Assembly (NCBI GenBank): GCA_947500505.1
Contig: CANMSL010000001.1
Coordinates: forward strand, 744,001 to 808,000
Length of the DNA: 64,000 nucleotides
Source: an uncultured Aquimarina sp.
GTDB lineage: Bacteria; Bacteroidota; Bacteroidia; Flavobacteriales; Flavobacteriaceae
Reading direction: 5' to 3'
Part shown: positions 26,149 to 38,500 of the stretch, in pieces
Layout: each line of letters begins with the position of its first letter
How positions within the stretch are numbered: position 1 is the first letter of the stretch
Notes under the pieces: generated by a model
Database searches by the model: none
Told to the model about the DNA's origin: nothing
Seen by the model: the letters and a program-made list of their open reading frames with translations, nothing else
Translations under genes and position numbers: made by a program

Positions 26149-29100
26149 ATGATTAAAAAAATACATTTTATACTAATATGTAGTACCTGCTTAAATCTCA
26201 TTTACAGTCAGGAAACAACTTCTATTACATCGCAAGCACTTCCTCCCGAGGTTCCTCTTCATAATTCTATCAAGTATAATAGATTTTTGTTTAATCCTAC
26301 ATTTTCTTTAGTAAGAGAAAACAAAAACTCTGTCAATGTTTATAATCGAAACGAAAGAATTTCGTTTCAGGACAATCCACAGACATATGTGCTAAATTAC
26401 AATGCCAGGTTTGAGGAAAAGACAGGCATAGGTATAGGTCTTTACCAGCAAAATTTAGGTGTGCTACGTTACTTTGGAGGTACGCTGAACTACGCTTATA
26501 ATTTAGAGTTGAATCGGGATATGAACTTCACATTTGGAGTAAATCTTCAATATTTGCAATCTTCTCTAAAAAGTAAATTAGATCAGGGACAAATCAACGA
26601 TCCAATTACCAATAATTTCGAAAGTAGCTCTGTCTTTTTATTAAAACCAGGAGTAAATTTCAACTATGGCAACTTTGATGTAGGTGTTGCAGTTGGTAAC
26701 CTTGTTGCTTATAATCTTACAGCGAGTGAGTTGTTGACAGACAATTTTGAATATTTAGGTCACCTTATGTATACTACAGAATTAGACTGGCGAACAGACA
26801 ATGAGCTGCGCGGAATGGTATACGCTTCAAAGCCGGGCGAACTTGATTTGCGATATGGAGGAAATGTTTTATTCGAAATACCAAAATATGGATGGGCACA
26901 ATTAGGATACAATAGCTTTTATGGCGGTGCTATAGGAATTGGAGCGTATATATCCAAAGTCGTTTCTATAGGTCTTTCTGTAGAGCCAGGTATTGGCGGA
27001 AGTGGCAATACCGCAGAATTTGGATCTTCATGGGAAGTTGCTTTAGCCTATAATTTTGGACAAGAAGAAAAGAGAAGAAAAAGAAGAAATTTCTCGTCTA
27101 AGAGCTCATTACAAAGAGATTCGGAAATAAGAAGACTGAAAAAAGAAATTTTAGACCAAAACAAAATAATAAGAGAATTACAAAACTCAAGGGGAGATTC
27201 ATTAACTCAGGCGCAAAGATCAATGAATAGACTAGAGAGATCTATTCAGGAAGCTAAGGAGGAAGAGGCGAGAAATGCAAGAGAACTTGCATTACAGCGC
27301 GAAGAAGAGGTAAAACTGCTCAATAAAAAGAAAGAAGAACTTGCGGCTCAACAGAAACTGGAGCTGGAAATGGCCGAACAAAAAGCGGAAGAAGAAAGAT
27401 TAGCCGCTGAGCAGACATTGCAAAGAGAGGTTGAAGAGCAAAAAAGAGCCGAAGAAGCTGCAGGAAGACAATCAGAAGAAGCAAAGATAGCTGCTGAAGA
27501 AGCTGCAAGAGAAGCGGAAGCAGAAAAACAAGAAGCAGAAGCAGAAGCCAAAAGGCAAGAACAGGAAGCTATTAGGTTAGCAGAGCAAGAAGTTGAGACG
27601 GAGAGACAACAAATAGCTGCTGCAGAAGAGGCGAAAAGACAAGCCGAGGCAGAGGCTGCCAGACAAGAAGAAGAAAGATTAGCTGCTCAAAAGAATTTAG
27701 AGTTAGAAGTAGCTGCACAAAAAGCGGAGGAAGAAAGGCTTGCTTCTCAGATAAAGTTAGAACGAGAGATTGAAGAGCAAAAAAGAAGAGAAGAATCTCA
27801 GAAAACATTGGAGAGAGAAGTGTCTGTTCAAAAAGATGAAGAGGCAGAAGCTGCGAGATTAGCTGAGGAAGAAAGATTACGTCAGGAGGCAGAAGCTGCA
27901 AGATTAGCTGAGGAAGAAAGGTTACGTCAGGAGGCAGAAGCTGCGAGATTGGCTGAAGAAGAAAGGTTACGTCAGGAGGCAGAAGCTGCAAGATTAGCTG
28001 AGGAAGAAAGGTTACGTCAGGAAGCAGAAGCTGCAAGATTAGCTGAAGAAGAAAGGTTACGCCAGGAGGCAGAAGCTGCAAGATTAGCTGAAGAAGAAAG
28101 GTTACGTCAGGAAGCAGAAGCTGCAAGATTAGCTGAAGAAGAAAGGTTACGCCAAGAGGCAGAAGCTGCAAGATTAGCTGAAGAAGAGAGATTACGTCAG
28201 GAAGCAGAGGCTGCAAGATTGGCCGAAGAGGAGAGACAACGTCAGGAAGCAGAGGCTGCAAGATTGGCCGAAGAGGAGAGACAACGTCAGGAGGCAGAAG
28301 CTGCAAGATTAGCTGAGGAAGAAAGGTTACGTCAGGAAGCAGAAGCTGCAAGATTAGCTGAAGAAGAGAGATTACGTCAGGAAGCAGAGTCTGCAAGATT
28401 GGCTGAAGAGGAGAGACAACGTCAGGAAGCAGAGGCTGCAAGATTGGCTGAAGAGGAGAGACAACGTCAGGAAGCAGAGGCTGCAAGATTGGCTGAAGAG
28501 GAGAGACAACGTCAGGAGGCGGAAGCTGCAAGATTAGCTGAGGAAGAAAGACAACGTCAGGAAGCAGAAGCTGCAAGATTAGCTGAAGAGGAGAGACAAC
28601 GTCAGGAAGCAGAAGCAGATAGTGGAGAGGATTTAGATGAGATACAAAAAGAATTAGAAAACAGTAGTAGGATTACTGATAAATTAATTGCATCCAGAGA
28701 TTCATTATTAACTACAACAACTAATCTGGACAAGAGAGAATTTAATAAGCTTTTAGAGTCTCTAGTAAATATGGACAGGGAAGTAGAAGAGATTAAAAAT
28801 GATCCAACAAGCTCCAGAAGACTTACGTCAAAAAACAGGTTTATAAAGTTTGCGGATGCTACAAGACCAGAAGCTAAATATGCTACGAAATTCATTCCCG
28901 GATACCCGGAAGGATATTATTTGATCGGTAATGTATTTAGAGGAGGAACGTATGCACAGAGTTTTACGAATAAGTTAAAAGATCTTGGGTTTGATGATTC
29001 TCAGATAATTCTAAATCCTGAAAACCAATATCAATATGTTTCAATAAAATACTATGCTGATAAAAATGAGGCGGCAGAAAATTACTTAAATAATATTGGC

Positions 29101-29490
29101 AATAAGTATTTTGGAGATATGTGGATATTGCATATTGCCAAGAGTAGAGTAGAATCTTTAAAACGACTGGTGCAGGAAACCAGACTTATCAAAGACACGG
29201 TTAAGGACGATACCGTTTTGACTGAGAGTTTGTCATATATTGGAGGGCATAACATAGAAAACGGTTACTACTTGATCACCAACATTTTCAAGAGAGAAAA
29301 TTATTTCGAGAGAGGGATGGAAAGACTTAAATCACAAGGATTGGAGCCTAAATTCTTCAGAAACCCTAAAGACAATTACATATATGTGTACTTAGATAGA
29401 TATGATACTATAGATGAGGCAAAACAAAGCCTGTTCTCTAATGTCAACAGCACATATAATGGAGACTTATATATCTTAAAAATTAAATAG
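26149..29490 (+). CDS. sprD: gliding motility protein SprD homologue (PorP/SprF-like barrel, coiled-coil repeats, SPOR-like modules)
   Basis: 1113 residues, 3 bp after sprC. Signal peptide MIKKIHFILICSTCLNLIYSQ. Residues about 25-305 resemble the PorP/SprF outer-membrane family (NSIKYNRFLFNPTFSLV at the start, GSSWEVALAYNFG at the end). From about 310 to 560 an irregular E/A/R/Q coiled coil follows. Residues 565-819 are 17 tandem 15-residue units EAEAARLAEEERLRQ. After a linker, two SPOR-like modules start at GYPEGYYLIGNVFRGG and NIENGYYLITNIFKREN, each ending in a GDMWIL/GDLYIL strand. By analogy with F. johnsoniae SprD it assists SprB-dependent gliding; the layout suggests an outer-membrane barrel with a long periplasmic rod reaching peptidoglycan, which is inference. 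Confidence 0.8.
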   Translation: MIKKIHFILICSTCLNLIYSQETTSITSQALPPEVPLHNSIKYNRFLFNPTFSLVRENKNSVNVYNRNERISFQDNPQTYVLNYNARFEEKTGIGIGLYQQNLGVLRYFGGTLNYAYNLELNRDMNFTFGVNLQYLQSSLKSKLDQGQINDPITNNFESSSVFLLKPGVNFNYGNFDVGVAVGNLVAYNLTASELLTDNFEYLGHLMYTTELDWRTDNELRGMVYASKPGELDLRYGGNVLFEIPKYGWAQLGYNSFYGGAIGIGAYISKVVSIGLSVEPGIGGSGNTAEFGSSWEVALAYNFGQEEKRRKRRNFSSKSSLQRDSEIRRLKKEILDQNKIIRELQNSRGDSLTQAQRSMNRLERSIQEAKEEEARNARELALQREEEVKLLNKKKEELAAQQKLELEMAEQKAEEERLAAEQTLQREVEEQKRAEEAAGRQSEEAKIAAEEAAREAEAEKQEAEAEAKRQEQEAIRLAEQEVETERQQIAAAEEAKRQAEAEAARQEEERLAAQKNLELEVAAQKAEEERLASQIKLEREIEEQKRREESQKTLEREVSVQKDEEAEAARLAEEERLRQEAEAARLAEEERLRQEAEAARLAEEERLRQEAEAARLAEEERLRQEAEAARLAEEERLRQEAEAARLAEEERLRQEAEAARLAEEERLRQEAEAARLAEEERLRQEAEAARLAEEERQRQEAEAARLAEEERQRQEAEAARLAEEERLRQEAEAARLAEEERLRQEAESARLAEEERQRQEAEAARLAEEERQRQEAEAARLAEEERQRQEAEAARLAEEERQRQEAEAARLAEEERQRQEAEADSGEDLDEIQKELENSSRITDKLIASRDSLLTTTTNLDKREFNKLLESLVNMDREVEEIKNDPTSSRRLTSKNRFIKFADATRPEAKYATKFIPGYPEGYYLIGNVFRGGTYAQSFTNKLKDLGFDDSQIILNPENQYQYVSIKYYADKNEAAENYLNNIGNKYFGDMWILHIAKSRVESLKRLVQETRLIKDTVKDDTVLTESLSYIGGHNIENGYYLITNIFKRENYFERGMERLKSQGLEPKFFRNPKDNYIYVYLDRYDTIDEAKQSLFSNVNSTYNGDLYILKIK
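27841..28605 (+). repeat. 17 tandem copies of a 45-bp repeat within sprD
   Basis: The unit encodes EAEAARLAEEERLRQ or EAEAARLAEEERQRQ, with one unit reading EAES; 17 exact 45-bp units fill 765 bp with no length drift. Units 1-8 and 11-12 are the LRQ type, 9-10 and 13-17 the QRQ type. The two types also differ in synonymous bases (GAAGAAAGGTTACG versus GAGGAGAGACAACG). This points to recent expansion by unequal crossing over and suggests copy number varies between strains. Confidence 0.97.
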
Positions 29491-29509
29491 CCACCCCAAA
29501 ATATATAAT

Positions 29510-32500
29510 ATGAGTAACAATATAACACTAACTAGCAGGCTTATGAAACGGATACCCCAAAGCAGTAAGCAAGTACTTATACTATTATTATTTTTATTTG
29601 GATATACTAATATTTATAGCCAGATACCTATCAGGAATCCATCAGGGGTTCCTTTTCAGGAGGTACCGGGAACTAATTTTAATATACGGGGTGAATTAAA
29701 AATGATAGGAAATAATATCATTTCTCCAAATGTATTACTTAACGGTACTACAAGGGATCCAAATGACCCGTTTGATCAACCTTCTATAGAAAATGGATCT
29801 TTTAGGGAGTATGCTTATATAGATATTGATGGTTTTGTAGACGAGAATGGTGATGGAGTTGATGACACATTTAGTTCTAGTAGTGCTGTCTTTGAGAGAG
29901 CAACTACTTGTGGTCAAATAGTTTATGCAGGACTGTATTGGTCTGCGACCTATTATGATGATACCCAGGTCTATTTTGATCACCCTGATGAAGGTAATGT
30001 AAGAGATAGAGATGATTATGATCCCATTTATGACCGTACTACGTTAGGACCAGATACGCGCCCACCATTTAATACGATTAAGATTAGACCTCCGGGAGCC
30101 ACGACCTACACAGATATCCTTCCCGCAGATGTGCGTATTATATATGATGGTTATCCGGGATCTGTTAATAATCCAAATTTCGGCCCCAATGACACCAGGC
30201 CAGGTGTGACAGCTAATCCAAGTTGGCCAAATATAGAAAACGCAGTAGTAGATATGCCTTATCATTGCTATGCTGATGTAACGAGTATTTTGCAGGGTGT
30301 CGCAAATCCGGATGGAGAGTATTTTATTGCCAACCAACGATCGTCAATTGGTAGAATATCAGATACTAATAGCGCTTCAAGCAATGATATCGCAGGTGGA
30401 TGGGTATTAGTCGTTATTTATGAAGATCAGTCTTTACCTTTTAAATATATCAATTCCAATAATGGGGTGGCTGCAGTTTCCGGATCCACAGGAGATGTAG
30501 ATTTTACATATTCAGGATTTACTACAGTAGACCCGCCTTTACCAGTAAATGCTAGATATGGTATCGGAACCTATGAAGGTGATCAGGGAATAAGAGGAGA
30601 TAGATTACGGGTTGAGATTCCATTTGGCAGTAACAACTTTAACAATAACCTTAGTGCCAATAATGCTGGGGAAGGTAATAATTTAGCAGACAACTTTTTT
30701 GATAGTACTATTACTGTAGATGGTGCTAATTATTTACAAAGAGAACCGGATTCAGAAAACTGTTTGGGGTTTGATGTTGATATTTTTGACCTTCAAAGAG
30801 ATGATACTACCAATCCAATCATCGCGAACAATCAAACTGCCGTGAACTTTAGGTTGATTTCTACCGGTGATAAATATCAGGTATTTGTGAACACCTTCGA
30901 AGTAGAAATTATTGCCCCGGAGGTGGTTATGACCAAACGGGTTTTGAGAGCGGATGCTTCAGAACCTTCAGGTTTTTTGGATATTACCGACGGGGATGTA
31001 AACTTCAATGATGAAGTGTTTTATGATATTAGTATCGAAAATGTTGGTAATGAAGATGTAACAAACGTAACTATTCAGGATATAATACCTGTAAATGTAG
31101 ATTTTATTTCTTTTGATTTGGTAGATGATGGCATCAACCCCACCTTTAACGCTGCCACTTTTAATCCTGATGGCACGGTAAACACACCAGCTTCCATAAC
31201 ACTACAAATTGAAGATAGAGTGATACAAGAGGGTGATCCGGCCATAAGATTTCGCTTCAGGGTTCGTGTTGTAGCAGATTGTGCTTCACTCAGAGATGCT
31301 TGTTCTAATGAAATTGAAAACGTAGCGATTTCCCAGTATACAGGAGTTGAATCTGGCATCACAGATGGCGAGAGTAGTATTGTAGCGAGAGATGCGTGTA
31401 ATTTTAATATAGTAGGAGCATCGACATTTTTGATTAATGATGACACTTGTTTTAATCAGGCAGAAAATGCACGCCTTTGTAGAGGAAGCGTTACATTGCC
31501 TGGAGGAGGAGGGTTTGAAACCTATACGTGGACACGAGAAGATGATCCGTCTGATCCAACTTTTCCAAGAAATACACAAGATATTGTGGTTACCGAAGAA
31601 GGAACGTATGTTGTTATTGCCACTAGCGTGGATTGTAGAGATACACAAAGAAGATTCGAAGTGTTACCACAGAGTGCACCAGACAATCCAATAGCACAAC
31701 TTATCCAGAATGGAGATTTGGATTCAAACCCAAATGCAAACGGAAATGTTCGTATTTGTCCATCTACAAGTGAAGAATTGGCAGAGATTTTCTTATGTGG
31801 ATCTGGCGTTACGGTTCCTTTAAACTCAAATTTAGGAGCTGCAACGGTTTGGGAACGATTGGTGAACGGCGCGTGCCCAAGTGTGCCTCGCGACCCGAAC
31901 TGTCCAACGGAAGATACTACTTGTGACCCAGAATGGCAGGTTGTGTTTACTGGAAATACACTCACCTTAGATCCAAATAATACCGCACTTTTTCCCTCTG
32001 GTGATGCAAGTGGAGAGTACAGAATTTTAACTACTGTTGATGGGGATTGTCCAGAAGAAATATACTTTAATGTTTTCCAAAGCAATTTTGACCCGGTAAT
32101 TGCCAAAGTAAGAGATATTATTTGCGGTACACCAGGAGCTTTAGAAGTAACGGGAACGTCTAGTCTCTATGAGTATCAATTGATACGGGCAGGATCACCA
32201 CCTGTTGCCGTTGGAGGTTTTCAGGAAGAAACACTTTTTGATAACATTACAGTTCCGGGATCGTATACAGTAAACGCGAGGGAAATAGGTTCGCCTTTAA
32301 CTGCTTGTACGTTTCCATCAAATTCAATAACTATTAATTCAATTAATCCAGACATTGATTTTGACGTCACTAGACAACCTTCTTGTGCTACTGGAGATGT
32401 TAATAACACCGGAGACATAGAAATAACAGTAACAGGAGGGTTACCTACATATCGATATCGAATTACCGGACCTACTGGTTTCACACCAAGAGAAATAACG

Positions 32501-35500
32501 GGATCTGCAGACCCAACCGCAGAGTTTTTAGATCTTTTACCAGGAGAATATACTTTAGAAGCTTATGCAGATGATGATGATTCAACCACCAATTGTTTTG
32601 CTACGGAGACTTTACGAATCGAAGAAGGAGATCCTTTTACCGTTACGATTACACCGGTAGCCAATTTACAATGTAACCCAGATTTTAATCCAACTCCAAA
32701 TCCCGTTCCACCAGGAGATTCAGGGCCATTTGACGATGATGAGTATATTGCAATAGTAGAGGTAGTGATTACATCTACTCCAGCATCAGGAAATTACCAA
32801 TTTAGCACCAATCCGGATTTTTCATTAACAGCATTTAGGATAGATCCATTTGATTCATCAGGAGGAGATACTTTTAGATTTAGATTCAACAATACAAACT
32901 TAGGTACTTTTACTATTTATGTACGAGATGCAGCTCCAGGAGCGGGTTGTGTAACCCAGGGAGGAACGACAATTAATGATGCAGTAATTATCGAAGCTAC
33001 GGCATCTGCGATAGATCCACCTTGTTTTAACGAGCTTGGAGGAATTTCTGTAAATATAACTAATGGAACAGCTCCTTTCACGTTTTTGATTGATGGAGCT
33101 GCAGCTACACCTGCTACAACACCAGGCTCTGCTGATGGCTTAGGCACATATACCTTTGAAAATATTGATCCTTCTACTAGTCCGGTTGTAACGGCACAAA
33201 ATGGTGGTATTTCTTGTGATATAGAATTACCCGCGGTTAATTTTAATGTACCTGACGAAATTCAAATAACCTTAGGAACAATCACACCTTTAAGTTGTAA
33301 TGCAAATCCTAATGCTTCTATCGAAGTTACTAGCATTACAGGGGGTTCTGGAAATTACGAATATAGCCTTGATGATCCAAATGGCACCTATACGCCAGCA
33401 CCCGCTACTCCATTTACTATTAATAATGTTGTAGGTGCCGGCGCGCACGTAGTATATGTTAGAAACGTGGTGACTCCACCAACACCAGCGTGTCGTGTGA
33501 GCGAATCATTTCAAATTCAACCGCTTGCTGAGGTAGATCTAGTAGAAGTTACTACTGGAAATTTAAATTGTACAGCACAAACAACAGAAGTTACGCTTTC
33601 TGCACAACCTGCAACTGCTACCTATTTATTTAGAGTTACACCAGATCCTGCGACGGGAACAGGTAATACTGGTTTTGTAGCAACTACATCATACACCTTT
33701 GAAAACGGAACTGCATATCTTGTGGAAGCAAGAAGAACTGATAGTAATTGTGAAAATAACACAACCTTTACACCAGCAGATATTCCTGTTAGTGAAATTG
33801 TAAATCAAAGACAAACGAACCCGGTCTCTTGTAATGGCGGTAACGATGGTGCTTTTGAATTTACAGTGACCAATAGTACTGTGTTTAACTATACAATCAC
33901 CGGACCGGGAGGAACAAATATTACGGTTAATAATAATACGACTAACCCGGTTGTTATCACTGGATCACCAGGAACTCCAATCATTGTAGGAACGTATACG
34001 ATAAGCATAACTGACACTAGTTTGGGTGCGGGGTCTACAGGTTGTACAGATACAAAAACGGTTACTATTACTCAACCGGATCCTATAACGTTTACAATCA
34101 ATCCGACGAACCAGGATTGTGCTACTGATCTCAATGAAGTTTCTATTAGCAATGTATCAGGAGGCAATGGACCAACATACACATACCAGGTATCACATCC
34201 TACAAATGGAACTTTTGGTCCGGTACCAGCTACAGATGCTATTGATAATATACCAAATATTCCTACAGGAGATCCTGTGCCTAACTACACCGTGACAGTT
34301 TTTGACGTAACAGGAACGTGTAGCGGAGAACAACCGCTTACGATTACACCACTTACTCCTCTTGAGGCTGCTATAGCGAACACCTCAGATGTTTGTTTAG
34401 ATGATGGGGCAGTAAGCTTGACGGTTAATATAAATCCAAATGCCAATGGTAGTACCGGTACTCCGGGTTATACCTATACGGTTTCAAGAGACGGAACGTT
34501 AGTACAAAACACTACAACCTTAGGTTCGGTTTCTAATTTTACAACGAATGTGTTTTCGCAATCCGGAAATTATGAAATCCTACTGGTGGACTCTGAAGGT
34601 TGTGAAGTATTACTAACTGAGACTATAGCTCCTTTACTTACGATCACTGCGGTATTAGTAAACGATCTTTCCTGCGACCCTACTACAGGGGCAGATGTTG
34701 AAGGAGAGTTTGAGCTTACCATTTCAGGCGGAACTGCAAACTATGATATCACTTTTGAAAACACAACCACTTCCACTACAGGAAACGTAGCATTGGGAGT
34801 AACCACAACAGCTACTCCTATAACTTTTAACAGTCCTGATGCAGGAAACTACATATTTACTGTAACAGATAGAGCAGGTAGTACAGGTACTCGCTGTGTG
34901 GCTACCGATACCGGAGAATTAACAGACCGTACCACTCCTACAATTAATGCTCCTGATGTAGACCTGCTGTGTGAGGGAGGATTAGGAACTGTGACTATCA
35001 CAGTAACAGGGCCTGAGACTGAATATTTTGTATTGTTTGATGATAATGATGCCACTACAACAGATACATTTGTACAAACAGTGTCTAATCAGGTACAGAT
35101 ACCAAATCTGCCGGCCGGAATCTATAATTTTATCGTAAGAGATAGTAGAGGATGTAGGTTCCCAGAAACCGTAGAAGTTATTTCTCCGGGTCCTATCGTA
35201 GAGTTAAGTAGAATAGAAAACCCTATAACGTGTGATGATACGGTAACGCCTTCAACTACAAGACCTGGTAGTATATCACTTACAATCGAGGATAGGGGAG
35301 CTTTACAATATACGTATACACTAGTAGATGATTCTGATGTATCATCTATTCCCCTTATACCGTCCACAAACACATCTACTCCAAACCCACAGGTTATTAC
35401 AAATAATACTGTGTTATTTGAGGATGTGCCGGCTGGGCAATATTATATTTTCGTAGAGGATATTAATGGATGTGCTGAACGTTTGGGTCCATTTACGGTG

Positions 35501-38500
35501 GCCTCTGACCCTAGTGATCTTACGATTATTTCTACAACTGTGGCAACCTGTCCTGATTTGGTAACATTGAATGTTCAGGTCGTAGATGGGGTAGGACCTT
35601 TTATTATAGAAGTTTTTGGACCTTCAGGTTCATTAGCAGGTCCGGATGGACCACCATTAAATGGTTTGCCAACATCCTCAGGAACTCCTGAAGAAAGAAA
35701 TCATAGCGTTTCTAATTTACCATTTAATACTACGTATGAAGTTGTCATTGAGGACACGAACACTAATTGTACCTACGTACAGTTTGTAGATCCGGTACCT
35801 CCACCATCTATGATTAGTCTATCTGATTTAGAGGAGTTTCCGATAAGCTGTAATGATGGTGATTTAACCACTTTACCTACTGATGGCGCTTTCGACTTCA
35901 CGATTGACGTAATTACTCTTGGAGCTGGTGTAACTTCTGTTTCTTGGGGAGTTTTTAATTTTGGAACAGGTACACCTGCGACCGGAACAGATACAACAGG
36001 ATCTTCTGGAGTTGGAAGTGATATAACAGTTAATGTTACAGATTTACCTGCTGGATTATATTATGTTGAAGTTGTTGAAGATGATGGAACAAGATGTCCA
36101 GTAAGGGTAAATTTTGAAATCGAAGTTCCGGATCCAATTATTTCTACAGCTGATAATCCGAGGGTAGCGATTTGTGATACAGAAGTAGCCTTTTCTATAA
36201 CAACTAATGGAGGTACTCCTACCGAAGGAACTATTACATCTGAAGAAGGATACCGTTATTCTAGAGTAAGAAGAGGAGACCCTGTTGGACCGTTTACTTT
36301 TGATGCTACCACAATTAATGATCCTTTTACAATTGACCCTACTGATCCGCTAGATTTAGCGTGGGATATTTATACAAGGGACGATAATGGATGCATAGAA
36401 GGTCCATTAGAGATCGATATTAATGTTACACCGGGACCATCAATCGATGTCAACCCAGGTTTCGTGTCTAATCCTTGTGCATTAAGTGATTATACACTTA
36501 CTATACAAACATCTGCAGACCCATTAGCACTGAATTCTAATGGTGATATTTTCTACGGATATGACGATGGAGTTAATCCTGTTACTTTTGATGAAGCTCC
36601 ACCTGGTAACTATACATACACATTCCCTACGCCAGGAACTTATACATTGATTATTAGAGATAATAATGGGTGTACAGATACGAGTTTACCGATCACAGTA
36701 TTCCCAAGAATTGAAATTACAGCAGCATTCGTGACACCACCCGACTGTACTACAGTACCACCGTTAGGTGTTGTAGAAACTACAGTAGTTTCTCCAGGAT
36801 CTGGGGTAGCTAATCATACCTATTCTTTATTAGATGCAGTAACATTATTGCCGGTTGCTGGAGTTGTAGAGAATCCCGTAGGAAGCGGAAGGTTTGAAAA
36901 TGTACCTGCAGGCTCTTATGTTGTAAGAGTCGAAGATTCTGGGATGGGTGATCCAGGACCACCACCGGTAGTTTGTCCTTTCGACACTCCGGTTAGTATA
37001 GAAGCACCAACAACACCCGATATTGATACAACTACTGGTGTAACAGACGCTAGCTGTAATGTCGCAACACCTGCTCCGGCGCCTAATACCGGACTGGGAG
37101 ATGGTCGTATTGAGGTAAGTTTAGTAGGTGGTTTAGACCCAACGGCTGCATATCAATATGCAATCGTTGCAGCACCAGGAACTGGTGATGTACGACCTTT
37201 ACAGGATAGTAATATTTTTAACAATTTAGCTCCAGACACCTATACGGTTAGAGTAGAAGTAACCGAACCTAACGGTCCGGGAACAACTGATGATGTCTTA
37301 TGTTTTGTTGAGGAAACCTACACTGTGGGCTCTGCACCGGCAATCGTTCTTTCAGTGCCTGCCGTAACATCGTTTAGTTGTAATCCTACAGATAATAGTG
37401 AGCAATTCCCAATAATCACTATAGATGTTTCAGGAGGAACACTTAATACAGGTGGCAGCTATAGAGTATCATACACACGACCCGCACCATTAGCGCCGGT
37501 TGTAGATGAGATCGTTGTTGATGCAGATGCAGCACCGGGAATACAGTTTCAGACCATAGGTTCTGTTGAAGGAACATATAACTTCACTTTTAGAGACAGT
37601 AATAATTGTGAGATAAGTACTTCGGCAACAGTACCACCTTTTAATAGATTAAATAACGCAACGGTAACCGTTACTGCACCAGGACTTACGTGTGCAGCTT
37701 CTGAAGAAGTTACAATAAGTGTCGAAGGTGGAACTACTGGTGATACATTTACTTTTGAAGAAATCACAGGAGCAGGCGTGACCACACAGTCAGCAGTTCC
37801 CTTTGATAATAATGGAGCTACGGCTGTTGCAGAAACACAAGCTGTATTTACCTTACCAAACCCTGCCGATGAAACCAGGACATATCGATTTAGAATTACC
37901 AACGATAATACAGGTTGTTATGTAGAGGTGGATCATACGGTAGATCGAGTAGATTTCTTAGAAGTAGTCGCAGAACAATTAAACCCCGAACGTTGCTTTG
38001 AGGATGCGGATGGTACTATACGAATTACAGTTTCCGGATATACATTTGACGATGGAACTACGATAACCATCGGAGGAGGTCTTGACTACGTTGTTATCGA
38101 TCCGGATACAGGCGTAGAAGTTGTTGACGGAGGAGGGTTACCAATAGCAAACTCAAGTGGTTCATTAATCATGACTACTGATCCGCAGACGTTTGACCTG
38201 CCATTTGGTGCAACTCAGGGAGATTATATTGTCAGCATTACCCAAACAGACAATCCGTTGTGTGCTGCAGATGACTCTGTGGTGATTCAGGGACCGGTAG
38301 AATTAGAATTGATTGTGCCACCTTTTATAACAACTACGTGTGATATTCCACTAGATAACGGTTCTTTTACAGCTACTACTAATGGTGCTCAAGGTACGGT
38401 TACATATACAATTATTGAAACCGGAGCAACTTCAACAGATGGTACATTTACAGGATTAGGACCTACCGATCCTACGACACCTAGAACGTATACCGTTGTA

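Noticed and set aside
27572..28576. A 334-residue open frame on the minus strand across the sprD repeat
   Set aside because: It is a product of the 45-bp repeat: the antisense reading is a monotonous Leu/Pro/Gln repeat with no start signal, inside a well-supported gene.
27841..28605. Regular repeats that could be taken for a CRISPR array
   Set aside because: Units are contiguous with no spacers, keep the reading frame and code for a coiled coil.
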